Assembly: GCA_963693285.1 (NCBI GenBank)
Contig: OY848923.1
Coordinates: 3,358,038-3,422,037, forward strand
Reading direction: 5' to 3'
Length of the DNA: 64,000 nt
Source: Xestospongia muta
Taxonomy: Eukaryota; Porifera; Demospongiae; Haplosclerida; Petrosiidae
Below the pieces are notes generated by a model, which saw only the letters and a list, made by a program, of their open reading frames with translations, was not told the DNA's origin and did not search any database. Numbering within the stretch: the first letter of the stretch is position 1; each line of letters opens with the position of its first letter. The position numbers and the translations under genes were made by a program. Shown piece by piece: positions 12,301-25,210 of the stretch.

Positions 12301-15300
12301 ACTGTAACTTGTCTATATAAACATTTAAATTATGTAATGATATGTATGTCTCTACACACTACAGATTAATCTACCTGATTCTGTCACTAAGAGATGTCTC
12401 CACTCTCTATCAACATTTATCATGGGACCACATTGTATATGGTTAATAGTTGTAGGAGGTCATGTAAAGCTCAATGAAATAAATGTCATAGACCCCAATT
12501 TAACCATGTTAATAGAACTAGGTAAGAACGTCAATAAACACAATATACATATCACATTACATGTAAATATACATGTTACATGTAGTATGTAATACATATA
12601 CTATTATGTAATAGGTGACCTTGTTATGTACTACATAGTATAGTCTTATTACTAACATATATGTTATACTAGTAGTACTACATTGTATACTGACAATTAG
12701 TACTGTTGTTTTTTTCATATAGTCCTTAATGGTGGTCAATGGTCAGTAGGGTTTGTACTAGACTCTAATGCACTAAGTGTTATCAAGGCAGTATATGATG
12801 AGAGAAGACCTCAGAAGAAATCAGAAAAAGATGACAAGAAAGAAAGTTCACAAGAGAAAGAATTTCAATCTAACTATCAACTGCTAGTTGCACAGGAAAA
12901 CATAAAAAGGCTTCAAGAGAGACTGTTAGACATGGAATTTCAACAAGGTAGGATGAATTAATGAATACCACTTATGGACTAATCAAAGGATGGCCAGTTG
13001 AATGGAATGAAAGGATGGATGGTCATTTTGACAGAAAGATACATAGAATGGAACAGTGGATAAATGAAAGAATGAAAGAGAGTATGACTTAATTAAATAG
13101 ATAAAAATAAGTATAGTTAAGTCCTGTTCATGTACCTGTTCATGTATTGAACAAAGTAAATATGTTTCATTGTAAGTGTTCTCATTTAATTAACTATAGT
13201 ACAAGAGAAGAACAACTATGCTGAACTCACTTCCAAACTTCACAAGAGTGATGAGATCATAACAACACTACAAAAACAACTAGAAAAATCTAATCAACAG
13301 AGTGAGTGTAATTTGTATGTATGTACAGGTATGCACGTAGGGTCAATGGATAGAAATATGGATAGTTTATGGATAATGGAGTGATGTATTGACTGATTGA
13401 TGGATGATTTTTTATTGTGTTATTTCAATCATTTTATTATATATAGTTTCAAGTACAAATGATCATCATGACTTGCAACAACTACATGATTTAGTACATG
13501 AGAAGGATAGCTATATAGCTCAACTAAATCGTAGACTACTTATAGCCTTAAAAGATAAGAAAGATGTGCTACAACAACTAAAGATAGTCAGTCATCAACT
13601 ACTTTCACTCAGGAGTTCTCAAATAACTACAGGTACTAGTTAATAGTGTAATTGACTGTTCATCATTTTATATCAGATGCTGTCAGTTATCTTCCCAAAC
13701 TGGCTGTTGTTCTACAACCAGTACAAGAATATTGGGAACAACTAGGTCTTCAACTTAATATAGACCAGTCTGTACTGACTGATATCAGAAATAAAGGAGA
13801 TTCTACAGAACAGTTGAGGTACATGTTAAAGGAATGGTCTCTAAAAGGAGGTTCATTGACACAACTTAAACAAGCTCTACTTCATCTTGACATGAAACAT
13901 GTCATTCCTAGTAAGATTTACAATTGATATACGTGTACTACATGAATTGATAGATAGATTGAATAAACATAGAACAGACGAATGAATTGATAGATGATGG
14001 ATATGTAGCTTATTGTATCTCTTTAGTAATAGCAAAGAGATACATTAAGCACAATAGCTCTCTATATATCATTTGAACACAGATATGACTTTAGGTATAT
14101 TTGATCTTCAAGAGAAGGTACAAGTCTCTACCGACTTCAGTGATAAGTCTATACAATGTGACTATTGGAATTATACTAACATATCAGGTAACCTGTACTT
14201 ATCATACGTACTACTTTACTAATGTATTTGTTAATGTTGTACAGACTCATTTGAAGAAATGGTGACAGTAGGAAAGAAGCTCTGTCTCTACAATGCTCAT
14301 ACTGAGCATGAGTTAATATTGGAACAATGTGGGTTAAGACTTGTCATCCCTGGAGAGGTCATCACACCAATAGAGTCTATATATGAAGTAGCTGCTCAAG
14401 GTTTGTGGGGATTGGGCAAATTTGAGTTCCCAGAAGGTAGCACACTTATCAGTGGTGTGTGCTATATATCAATATCCAGTTCCTCTGAGCTCAACAAGCC
14501 AGTTACTGTTGAGTTAATCCATTGTGCTCATATTACTGACGAAAGACAGAGACAATATTTAAGTTTTGCTTCTCCCAAGTCAGGTCCACCCTTTAAGTTT
14601 GAATACTTACCAGGAGGATCATTTTCATCTGAGTCTCAATATGGCACTATATATCTCTTAAGCAGTTCTCTTTACTAGCTATAGTACTTGTTATTAGTGG
14701 TGCAGCTGCTGCAGTTGGTGGTGTAGCTTTAGGAGGTGTAGGAGGGGTAGTTGCTGGTGGTGTTATAGGTTTAGCTGCAGCAGCTATAGGACATCATCTT
14801 GAAGGAGGTCATGGTAAGAAATAAATAGATTACTTTTAAATATCTGTTAATACAATCAGGTGATATCAAGCCTCCTAACTGTTATTATCAAGCTTATGTC
14901 TTCTATAAATGTATTGATACTAAAACATGGACTATGAATTTTGTCATTACTCAAGATTCTATTTACTCCAAGGTAATGAAAGCCTGAGCCATTTATACAT
15001 ACCATCATGATAACTATGATATACCCTATAGTGTGTTCAAGAATTGACATCTAATGATCATAATGACTTTGGAATAAAACATTCCGACTTTAGATTTTGT
15101 TTTGCCACCAAGTCTTCAAGTGAGCAGGATCAAATAGCAGAAAGAGCAGGTAATAAAGAAACTACACTGAAACTCACAGGATTCCCTGGTGACAATGTCA
15201 TGGTCAAAGGTTGGAAATTACAACCTCTCCATATACCACCATTGGTAAGTTGACCAATAATGCTGAATAAACATTAACAAATGATGATAATTAGCAAATG

Positions 15301-16163
15301 ATGTATGTAGCTATCTAAAGTATATACTATAGAAACAATAGTGACAAAAGAGTCATAGCATTATAAAGAATTATACCTTTATTTAGATCAACAGGAGAGA
15401 TGTTGATGACTTTCATGCTTCTAAGAGTGCCAATCCTACTTATATTCCTGTACTAATAGTTGCTGATCCTGATTCTAGTAACTTTAAAGAACAGTTGCAA
15501 TATCCTTTAACTATTGAAGGGATTGAAGTCACTACTACTGATGACAGTCAACCTAAAATTGTCCTTTATAGAACATATACTCACAGTAAGTCTAATTTTC
15601 TGGAATAGTAATGTACTTTTATTCTCATTTTTTGTATACATAAGTAGGCAGGGTGGGATTTGTTTATATCATAGCACTTCTTTTCATGCAGGCTCATCTG
15701 CTACTCATATAGAAATATCAGATAGAATTTCACAATCAATATCAGGTTTGTTAAGATAACGTACATGTATAATTGAAAATACACACCTTTTATTTAATTT
15801 GCTTATGACAGATTTATTACTTGTGTGTTTAATCCATGCACAGCACTTGAAAAAAATCCAATACATCAGAAATATTTCAATCTCACAGTGCTGATCTTAT
15901 TACATCTATTGCCTCTGATCTCGAAAGAATAACTGACAGAATGTTTGCTGAGAACATAATAGGACAAGCTATAGTACAGTTTACAACCTTGGGAAGTGAG
16001 AGTGATTACTCTAAAAGCTAGAAAAGTAGTCCATGAACTATATAGTCAATTACAAGCTCAAAGGAATCCAAAGCAATATCTCTCTAAGATTTGTGATGTA
16101 CTTTTAAAACAAAATGATCAACAACTAAAAGACATTGCCAACAGTATCATTGCTAAGTTATAA
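9380..16163 (+). pseudogene. Copy B: kelch / Death / ZU5-like / CARD-like gene, disrupted
   Basis: Exons parallel copy A: 9380-9916 (first kelch exon), 11086-11246, 11325-11510, 12365-12521, 12723-12947, 13200-13301, 13447-13632, 13677-13910 (Death), 14095-14187, 14245-14813 (ZU5-like), 14860-14972, 15032-15244, 15387-15585, 15692-15745 and a last exon near 15844-16163. Lesions: TGA at 9583-9585 where copy C has a Gly codon; a 2-bp insertion (extra AT) near 14645 shifting the ZU5 frame just before the hydrophobic segment; and frameshifts in the last exon near 15885 and 16005. Splice sites remain good, so decay is recent, or the lesions are assembly errors. It could still be transcribed. Confidence 0.8.
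15844..16163 (+). pseudogene. CARD-like last exon of copy B, frameshifted
   Basis: Reading across two frame changes gives a helical domain of about 90 residues (pieces ADLITSIASDLERI, ARKVVHELYSQLQAQ and KQYLSKICDVLLKQ) ending in TAA at 16161-16163. Position and helix pattern match the last domain of copy A, but residues are mostly different, unlike the upstream exons. Confidence 0.5.
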
Positions 16164-16800
16164 TTGCTATTTTAATTTGATTTATACATTGCTACTTCAG
16201 TATATTGTATTAATACTTTACTTATTATGATATTTAATGTCTTAAAGTACATGTAAAGTACACACACATTTGTATGTATTAAAAGTGATTTGTATTTGCT
16301 ATTTTTTTGGTAAATTTACTATAATTATTTTTGTATTCAATGAAATGTTTTTGCAAAAAATGTGTTTAGTTTTCAACAAGTGCAAGACAATTTACGTATT
16401 GTTTCAGTCAGTCTACTTTGAGACATTTACCACAGTCCAGATATTTTCAATGCAATGGGTGCAGAGTCTATGACTATTATATATAATAATTGACTATCAA
16501 TTTTAATTCAGAAGGGAAAATTGTTCTTTAGTGAGAGACCAATATACAAATTAATATTTAGTGTCCATTTGATTCTATAATATAACATATATATAGATAC
16601 ATATACATCTGTACATATAAAGTTTGGATCATCCTCTACTGCATACTTTCATTTCTGCAAAGTGCATTGGTCAAGTTAGTCACATGATTAATCATATAAC
16701 TAACTTTCGTTTTTGTCAGCTGATAACATATTTATAAGTTTAATTAACCATAAACTGATGTATAAATAATTTCCAAGCAAAAATGTGAACAGTATTCAAT
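16164..16800. other. No gene recognised
   Basis: AT-rich sequence downstream of copy B. Open frames here are short and of simple composition. Nothing else is supported. Confidence 0.5.
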
Positions 16801-17965
16801 CCACACTGAGGTCGGATTTTGTTATAGCATGTATAGTAGCCACTCTTATTGCATTGATATGATTTGTATTAACACCACAAGGACCAAGGGTTTGAAGTAG
16901 ATCTTTTAGTTTCTCTTGAAAGAGATTTGAATCAATGATCTGTTCTAGTAATGTAAAAGTAGTAACTCAAAGATCATTAATGTAATGAAGAAATCTTTAC
17001 TAGCCTAGATAAATGTACAGTGATGTTTACTAGTCTAGAGCTTACTAGTAGTACTTACCCTAGGTCACTGTAGTAAGTACTAATTTCCACTAGTCTAGAG
17101 TTTACTAATAGTAGTTATCCCATATCACTTACAATACTTAGTAGTGGTAAGACTCCATCTTTATTGGTAAGAGAGAATGGTGTCTGAAAATACAAATGTA
17201 GATGGTAGCCAAAAGAAGCTGTCAAATCAAACCTAATGACATGACCGCTAAAAGAATAGAAATGAAGTTAAACACATCATATATTACATGTGTCATCCAT
17301 TGATCAATTCATTATTATAATATATTACTAACCGTTCAGAAAATGCAAAGATGTTGTTCTACTTCCTGCTGTTCTAATTGTCAATAATGGTTTATTAAGT
17401 TCACTGTACTGTTTCCAAGTATATGGTTTAGTTATCAATGAAACAGAGACAAGGGCCATCTTCGTCTCACCTTTCTTCCATCACTAGTTTCATCAGATAA
17501 TCTGTAAGAAGAAAAATATAATTAAGTGTGTGTGCATGTGAGGAGAGAAAGAGATAGAGTGCTTTGTTGTTACTTTGTTAATTCCAGTGATAGCAGAATT
17601 ATTTTACAAGTGAGAATGTCTCATTTACACCAGCTACTAATTGCTGAGATATTAATCAGAACACTAGGGATGATAATTGTCTATAACTGTACAAAAAGAT
17701 AAGGAAATGAAATATCAAAAGTATCCATCCATTTATTAGTCTGTCTATCCATTTATCAGTCTATCCATTCATTATCAAGACAAGGATACATAATATATTT
17801 AAAACAGTAGACTATAAGAAAACAAAACTCAATGTCTATCCATGTATACAAACATGTGTTGTAATACCTTAGGCTGTGATAACTGAGTCGCTGATACAGT
17901 AATGGCTCCCTTTTTAGTTCCAGTATTAGGTTGAGGGACAGAAGAATTAGGTGTGGTTATCTAAA
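16800..17965 (-). pseudogene. Minus-strand exon remnants of an unrecognised gene
   Basis: Several open, exon-like blocks read on the minus strand: 17871-17963 (Thr/Ser/Pro-rich, ending at a GT donor), 17333-17485 (MALVSVSLITKPYTWKQYS start), 17155-17247 (GHVIRFDLTASFGYHLHLYF) and 16800-16950 (LLEQIIDSNLFQEKLKDLL, then GPCGVNTNHINAIRVATI). Phases between the second and third do not match without a frameshift, so I treat it as a decayed gene. No family was recognised. Confidence 0.3.
17010..17130. repeat. Short tandem duplication (ACTAGTCTAGAG units)
   Basis: Two neighbouring copies of a roughly 70-bp unit share ACTAGTCTAGAG, TTACTA and TAGTA blocks with a few differences. It falls between two of the minus-strand exon remnants. 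Confidence 0.5.
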
Positions 17966-18295
17966 AGGCTTATATCACTAATATAATGTAGTATTAACAA
18001 TGATTAAATACTATGAGGTCACTGAATGACTGAGTGTTAGTAAAATAGTTTTCTTTATAATACACTGATAGTTGTTATTAAAGAATTATAATTTAACAAC
18101 ACTTACACATGATATATACAAATCAACATTAAGACACTACTTACTTTGAATAGTTATATAACATCACACTAATTGTCCTATTTGTCCTATATACTGTACC
18201 TCTTAATGAGATGATGATACTATTGATAGCATCAGTACAAATAGTAATAGTTCATCACAATCTATAACAAATCAATAAGCAGGATGCTATATATA

Positions 18296-18296
18296 T

Positions 18297-18333
<37 letters not shown>
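18296..18333. repeat. (GT)n microsatellite
   Basis: An almost pure GT run followed by a small ACACAC run, able to form a weak hairpin. Confidence 0.85.
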
Positions 18334-18334
<1 letters not shown>

Positions 18335-19604
18335 ATGTGTGTACACACACATGCATACATAACCTGGACATCACCTTCATTTGTTCCTTTTATAATATAT
18401 AACCAACGATTCAATCTCATCACTATAATACATGCAATTACTAGAATTGTTCCAGATGTTAATTATCTTGCAGGTTTACTTGAATATAATATGGTATTGT
18501 CCAACAACGTTGGGGTAGTCTTATTTTGTAAAGTAAAATATGTTACATAAAGAAACTATGTTGTTCTCACATATCTACAACACCCACTTCATCTGTCAGT
18601 ACCTGTTGTTATATCAAGGTCTCATGAGATGAGCTGGACTGAAAGGACCCATCATTGGTCACTTGCTCTACTAAACTATTCAGCAGAACTAACTTTGTCT
18701 TGAAACATTAGGAATATTACAATATCTATTGATTGTATTTACAGCACTTCTTCTGTGCAGGCTGAGAACATTGCATTTTTAGAGTCAACTTGTACTTTAA
18801 CATTGTATATCTATTATCATATACTATAATGTTATTAAAAAATTTTAACAAAAAAGATAATTAAATGAATGGATTAATTTTATAATGGTTTGCTAGATTG
18901 GGTATATAACATAACTTTGAGTTTGATTATGTGCTTTCAAAGACCTGGACATTCCACATTTCAAATATTCAAATAAGTGATAGAGTTTTAATTGATATAT
19001 TAATTTTTTATGTATGATCTTACAAGTAGTAGTTATTGTAGTTTCAGTTAATGTTGTGAACACTGGTATCACTGTCATAAAATATGACCATAAATGCAAA
19101 ATCAAAACATGTCATGTTGTCTCACATTTTTCAATTCAAGCCAAAAACCACAAAGAAGGTCATTGGTTTGTATATATTTTGTGAAAATTATAGTGAGTGT
19201 AGTTTAATGAAAAACTATTTCAATCATTTGAAAAACATAACTGTGCTAGTAAAGAATTTATAGAAACAGTATAACCTTATGTAACATTTTGCATTTATGG
19301 TTACAAACAATCATGTCATTTGCACCATACTAAAAAGTAAATATCTCTCTTTATTATGACATGTATGGGGCTTAACTTATAAACTCCCAGGCATCCTCCT
19401 GTTGATTTGGAGACAGTTTGGAATAAATCTTATAGAATATGTGTGTGCTATTACTGTTGAGATGATTGTGATGTATATTGGCTGTTTCATCTTAACCTCC
19501 TTCTGAATGTAAAGCCTCTTTTAGCATATACAGCAAAATGTAGCTGAATTATAAATATTGTTTAATATTAATATATTGTTAATCAATATACTCTTATGTG
19601 ACGG
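18335..19604. other. No gene recognised
   Basis: AT-rich sequence up to the gypsy insertion. No domain, RNA gene or long repeat was recognised. Confidence 0.5.
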
Positions 19605-19609
19605 AGTAT

Positions 19610-19788
19610 TGTAGTGTATTGAATTATGCATTATTGTGTTATTGTATATAATTATGTTATGAGCATGCTCAGTTGGTTTTTTGTTGGTTAGCCTCATGTT
19701 CACTTTTTGATGTATGATATTTTGTATTCTCTTTTTGTCGTTCTGTTATAATCCTATTCAATCTAACTATCCTAGTCCAGTTACCACA
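19610..19788 (+). repeat. 5' LTR of the gypsy element
   Basis: 179 bp, TG..CA ends, directly followed by the primer-binding region. It matches 23754-23934 along its whole length. Confidence 0.95.
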
Positions 19789-19801
19789 ATTGGCGACGAG
19801 A

Positions 19802-20460
19802 ATGACCAAAATGTCTATTGTAGAAAAAATTCAGGAGTTCAGGCCAGAGACTGAGCGATTCTCTACTTATGTCAAGAGACTAAAATTATATTTCGATGCG
19901 AACAGCGTCACTGAAGAGAAGAAAGTGCCTGTTTTTCTTACTGTCATAGGAGCAAACAATTATGCTCTCCTTAGCGACTATTATTCGCCCGGCAAACCTC
20001 AAGACCAGAGTCTAGACGACTTGATTAAGACAATGGAAAATCATTTTGAGCCCGTTTCCATCATTATAGCTGAACGCTTTCAGTTATACAAGTGTGATCA
20101 AAAGTCTGGGGAAACCATTGCTGATTTTATGGCCGAGTTGAGACGCCTTGCTACAAACTGTAAATTTGGAGCTCACTTGGACAATGCTCTACGTGACCGC
20201 TTCGTTTGTGGTCTTAATAATGAAGCGATACAAAAGAGGCTATTACTTGAGAAGGACCTAACCATGTCCAAGGCTGTCGACTTGTCCCTGAGCCTGCAAA
20301 GTGCAGATGAAATGTCCCAGGCCATGCATCCTGGCAAATTGTCTGATGGTAGAGTTGGAGTACTGAAGGCCTCCTCACAACAGCTGTGTTACCATTGCTG
20401 CAAAAAGGGCATGTTCCCAGTCATTGTAAATTTAAACATGCTACCTGTCATTCATGTAAC
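19802..20460 (+). pseudogene. Gag of the gypsy element
   Basis: The frame runs from ATG 19802 through a capsid-like region (TETERFSTYVKRL-type retroelement Gag pattern, AERFQLYKCDQKSGETIADF) to a first CCHC knuckle. The frame is lost within that knuckle near 20405. The second knuckle (CHSCNKVGHITPAC) and the basic tail are in the -1 frame, up to TAA at 20650-20652. A shift inside a zinc knuckle is more likely a mutation than programmed frameshifting. Confidence 0.8.
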
Positions 20461-20670
20461 AAAGTAGGTCACATTACTCCTGCTTGCATGAGACGGAAGG
20501 AAGGATCTCAGGGAAGACCCTCGGGACACAGTGGTGTGAAACCTATAAGAGATACAAAATGGCTACAAACTAATGAAATAGATGACTCTGAATTACTATT
20601 ATATAACGTCTCTAGTCAATCCAGTCCTCCAGTTCTTATTGATCTACAATAAAATGGGAAGAATGTAATC

Positions 20671-21957
20671 ATGGAACTGAATACTGGGGCTGCTATGTCA
20701 TTAATCTCTCAGTCTACATATGACAAATTATTTTCAAATGTCAAGCTACGCCCTCCAGACATTATACTACAAACATACACATCCCAAGCGATTATCGCCT
20801 TAGGACAATTTGATGTTGATGTCATCTATGAAGATCAGAAGCGTAAGCTCAGTCTTCTTGTGATAAAAGGGTCTGGATCCAGCCCGATTGGATGGAATTG
20901 GATGTCTCATCTTCGCTTTAATTGGAGTTCTATTAAACTTACTCGCACTTCAAATAATGAAATGGAGCTAGATTTATTAATTAGTAAGTATCCTTCAGTT
21001 TTTGATGACAAGTTAGGTACTATGAAGACTTTCTCTGCTAAATTGGATGTCAAACCTGGCTCAAAGCCCAAGTTTTTCATGTCAAGGTCCGTGCCTTTTG
21101 CCCTAAGGGAAAATATTGAACAAGAGTTACAGCGATTGGAAGATACCAGCATCATAACCAAAGTTAGCTATAGTAGTTGGGCAGCACCGATTGTTGCTGT
21201 TCCAAAAAAAGATAGCAAACTGAGAATTTGTGGTGACTACAAAGTGACTATAAATCCATCTCTTGAGATTGATAAGCATCCTTTACCTAAGCCAAATGAT
21301 CTGTTTGCTACACTCTCTGGTGGTAAAATATTCTCGAAAATTGATTTATCACAAGCTTATCAACAGATGACACTACATGAAGATAGTAGACACCTAGTAA
21401 CAATCAATACTCATTGTGGGTTGTATCAGTATAATAGGCTTTTCTTTGGGGTTGCCTCACCACCTGCATTATTTCAACGTGCTATGGATGCCTTATTGCA
21501 AGGAATCCCTAATGTGCTCTGTTATATCGACAATATTTTGGTGACTGGATCTACCTTATCGCAGCACATGGAGAGTCTAGAAGAAGTGTTGAAGAGACTG
21601 GCCAATGAAGGAATCACAGTGAAATACAGTAAGTGTGAATTTTTAACTAATCAAGTAGAGTACTTGGGTTATGTGACAGATGAAAAAGGGTTGGAATCCT
21701 CAGATAAAAAGCTTCAAGCTATTCTCAATGTCCCAGTACCACAAAATACACAACAGTTGCGATCCCTGTTGGGATTCGTCAACTATTATGGTAAATTTGT
21801 GTCTAATTTGGCTTCAGTTCTACACCCACCTAATCAATTGTTAAGACTAGATACTAAATGGAATTGGACTACTGCATGTGACCAAGCTCTTACCACTGTC
21901 AAGAAAAAGTTAGTATCAATCGATTACTTGTGCATTATGATAGTCAACTTTCCCTAA
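20671..21957 (+). pseudogene. Protease and reverse transcriptase of the gypsy element, active sites mutated
   Basis: A 428-codon frame. Near its start the aspartic protease motif reads NTGA rather than DTGA (AAT at 20680-20682). The RT follows with the usual blocks (PIVAVPKKD, LRICGDYK, FSKIDLSQAYQQM, LFFGVASPPALFQRAM). The catalytic box reads YIDN instead of YIDD (AAT at 21532-21534). Both changes are G-to-A at an Asp codon and would abolish activity. The frame is lost near 21910 at the RT/RNase H junction. Confidence 0.9.
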
Positions 21958-22345
21958 GTTTAGCTACTGATGCCTCTGCCTATGATGTGGGTGGTTATTT
22001 CACATTCATTCCCTGATGGTTCAGAAAAACCAATTGCTTTTGCATCCCACACCCTCACCTCTGCTGAAAAAAAATTATCCTCAAATTGAGAAAGAGGCTT
22101 TATCTCTAGTTTTTGGTGTAAAAAAATACAATCAATGTTTATAAGGACTTAAATTTTCCCTCATAACAGACCATAAACCTTTGTATACTATTTTGAGTTC
22201 TAATAAGGATATCCCATCCTTAGGTGCAGCTAGAATGCAACGCTGGGCCTTACTTTTTTCGGCCTACACTTATGACATCTCCTATATGCCTACTAAATTA
22301 CATGCTAATGCTGATGCCTTGTCAAGGTTACCTTTGTCCACTAAT
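21915..22345 (+). pseudogene. RNase H region of the gypsy element
   Basis: Broken frames carry the RNase H signature in pieces: TDASAYDVGG, then IEKEALSLVFGVKKYNQ, TDHKPLY and NADALSRLP. At least two frame changes and a stop near 22142 are present. Confidence 0.8.
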
Positions 22346-23460
22346 GAGAAAAGTGAGGGTGTCTGTTTTGATAGTGTTTTTAATTTGAGTCAATTAGAAG
22401 CCTTACCTCTGACTGCTAAACAACTGGCTTTAGCCACTTCTACTGACAATATTTTGTCTAAAGTGTTCAGATATACCCAAACTGGTTGGCCTAGCAGTGT
22501 ACCTCATGAGCTTAAACCTTACTTTAATCATAAACTTGAACTAACTATTGAAGGAAACTGTGATATGTGGGGTATCCGTGTACTTGTGCCAATCAAATAC
22601 AGGAGTAAAGTGTTAAATAACTTACACCAAGATCATCCAGGTATTAGCGAATGAAAGGTATTGCAAGAAGCCATATATGGTGGCCAGGAGTAGATTCTGA
22701 TATGGAAACCTTAGTAAAATAATGTGAGCCTTGTTTATCTGTCAAGCCGTCTCCTCCTAAATCACCATTAAATCCATGGTTGTGGCCTGCTAAGCCTTCG
22801 GTTAGAATCCATGTGGACTTTGCTGGCCCACTGTATGGTAAAACTTATTTTATTATAGTTGATGCCCATTCCAAATGGCCAGAAGTCTTTGAAATGACCT
22901 CAAACACTACTTCAAAGACAATTGACATATTAAGACAAGTGTTTGCAGCATATGGCTTGCCAGATCAATTAGTCTCAGATAATGGTCCACAGTTATGGCA
23001 TAAAACATTGTCGAACAGCTCCGTATCATCCAGCAACAAATGGTGCAGCAGAGAAATTTGTACAAACCTTGAAGAAATCAATTATGGCAGGAAGGAGAGA
23101 TAAAAGGTCTAATCAGCACAAGTTGTCCAGCTTTCTCCTAAAGTATTGATCAACACCTCATGCTGTTACAGGAGTGCCCCCAAGTACCTTATTTCTCAAT
23201 CGTCACATCAAGACTGTACTAGATTTGCTAAAACCTGGCTGTGAAAGGCAAGTGTTGGATAAACAGAGTCTCCAAAAACATGCTTATGATTAGCACACTC
23301 ACAAGAGAAATTTTTTTGACTGGTGATAATGTTATGGTCAAGATTCTTCGTCATGACTGTGTCACTTGGCAGCCTGGTACTATTGTGGAAAAACTTGGCC
23401 CTGTATCATATATTGTAAATATGCATAGTGGGTTCTCGGTGAAGGTGCCATATTGATCAG
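22345..23460 (+). pseudogene. Integrase of the gypsy element
   Basis: An H..H..C..C-type start (HQDHPGIS, then CEPCLS, with a frame change and a stop between them). The core follows with HVDFAGPL and LVSDNGPQ. A frame change directly after the second Asp block separates it from the YHPATNGAAEKFVQTLKK Glu block. A C-terminal beta domain follows (TGDNVMVKI and WQPGTIVEKLGP). Confidence 0.8.
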
Positions 23461-23753
23461 ATTCTTAGACGTAAAGTTCCGATATAGACTAGTGCAAATA
23501 CTCAGCCCACTGCTGTGGTTGGTGATACAACCTCTGAGGTGAATGATGCAATTGAAATAATACCACCCACTAAAGATTCTGTTACATCAACTAATACTGG
23601 TGTTACTGCTCTACCTCCCAATTCGGAAACCAATTCAACTTCTACAGCATCCAATACTCCTCAATAATTTTTGTTTAACTCACGTTATCCTACACATAAT
23701 CGAAAACCTCCTGACAGGTACTTCTGAACTCTCTTAATTTAAGTGGGGAAGAA

Positions 23754-23934
23754 TGTAGTGTATTGAATTATGCATTATTGTGTTATTGTATATAATTATA
23801 TTATGAGCATGCTTAGTTGTTTTTTTTTGTTGGTTACCTTCATGTTCACTTTTTGATGTATGATATTTGGTATTCTCTTTTTGTCATTCTGTTATAATCT
23901 TATTCAATCTAACTATCCTAGTCCAGTTATCACA
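23754..23934 (+). repeat. 3' LTR of the gypsy element
   Basis: 181 bp, collinear with the 5' LTR, preceded by the polypurine tract and followed by the AGTAT target duplication. Confidence 0.95.
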
Positions 23935-24059
23935 AGTATAAAGTATTGACTGAGATAGTTGCATTTATAAAGCAGATGTTTCCTAGATTCTTGAGTCATA
24001 GAGGAAAGTTTGAATTCATCACAGCTCTCAGTAATCCAAGCTGACACAAGATATTATAC

Positions 24060-25210
24060 ATAGTGTTTTTATTTTATTATTGTTCATATCAAAGCTAACA
24101 AAGCTAAGTTAATAACAAAGTTAATTAATAGTGTGGTAACTGTACTAGAATATCTCACCCACTAAAGTATATGAGCTCATCCCTTAGAGGTCGCTCTACA
24201 TTTTAGCATACTGTTTAGTAATCTTTGTTGCATGTCTTTAAAAAAAGACAGTGTTGTATGATGAAAATGCTGTTAATAAATACACAAAACTCTACCAACA
24301 TTAGAGTTTGACCAACTAACTCTCTTTTTTCTTTTGTAGATACTTTGACTTTATAGTTCAGTGACATAGTTATTATTCTCTTATGTTTTGTGTAGTTAAT
24401 ATAAGTTTATTATTTAATCAAAATGTATATTTATATAACATTACTTTATCTTATTTTGTAATTAACTCGTCACTTGTAAGGCATTGGTGGCTGGGCAGTC
24501 TTCTGTGTGACATTAATAATAAAATTAATTAATAATTAAAAATATTATGTAAGGAGTTATTCTAAATATTATGTAAGGAGTTATTATAATATAAGTATAA
24601 TGATGAGTATTCTGTTTGTTGACCTTGTAGTTCAATGTATTATACTTGAAATCACTGGACAGTGTATAGCACCTAATAATAACTTTGTTATGGAAACAGT
24701 TAAGATTACAAGAGCAATTTTCTTAGGTGGTGCAGTTTCTTTTGTTGCATACATCCAATACTCTTAATATATTGGATATCGTCAGTCATGCAGATGTATC
24801 TTATATTATTATTCACATATTAAAAGACAACATGTTATATAATGAGGGTTAGTTGAATTCATTTTCTATCTAACAGTGGCAGACTCTATCCTGACCTAGT
24901 AGTACATTGGCCAGAGAAAAGAGGAGCTGCCACTATTATCATTGGATCAATATCACCTACACTAGAAATGATAGGTGGACTAGATAAGCACAAAGAACAA
25001 TAAAAGACTGTTGGATATTTGGTATTAAAAAAGTCATGGATAATAGTATGTCATTGATAATATGCTATGTTACCTCTTGTTAATGATAATTAATAACCCA
25101 TTGTCCATATATTTTGAAGTACAATTAAAAATCATGCTGGATCTAGCTCCACCTACACAGCAAATTTATGACCTTCATTCTTATTATTATTCCCATTTAC
25201 AGTGTAGTTG
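24060..25210 (+). pseudogene. Copy D: relic of the kelch gene family
   Basis: The block aligns with 10140-11670 of copy B: the same intron text (CTAAAGTATA[C/T], AGCTCATCCCTTAGAG), the kelch exon around 24630-24790 with the ITGQCIAPNNNFVMETV-like stretch, the next exon 24880-25045, and the following intron to CCCATTTAC. Frames are interrupted, AG sites are altered and small deletions are present. It is a decayed partial duplicate beginning just after the gypsy element. Confidence 0.75.

Larger units (their letters stand above)
19605..23939 (+). mobile_element. Ty3/gypsy-type LTR retrotransposon, inactive
   Basis: Two direct LTRs (19610-19788 and 23754-23934) start TGTAGTG and end CACA. A perfect 5-bp AGTAT duplication flanks them (19605-19609 and 23935-23939). 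A primer-binding-like TGGCGACGAG follows the 5' LTR, and a purine run (AGTGGGGAAGAA) precedes the 3' LTR. Inside are Gag, two zinc knuckles, protease, reverse transcriptase, RNase H and integrase, in the gypsy order, with several frameshifts and stops. The LTRs differ only by scattered bases and two small indels, so insertion is fairly recent, yet the copy is clearly dead. Confidence 0.95.

Noticed and set aside
20400..20420. Programmed -1 frameshift between Gag and Pol of the gypsy element
   Set aside because: The shift sits inside the first zinc knuckle and would destroy it; a deletion in an A/G run is simpler.
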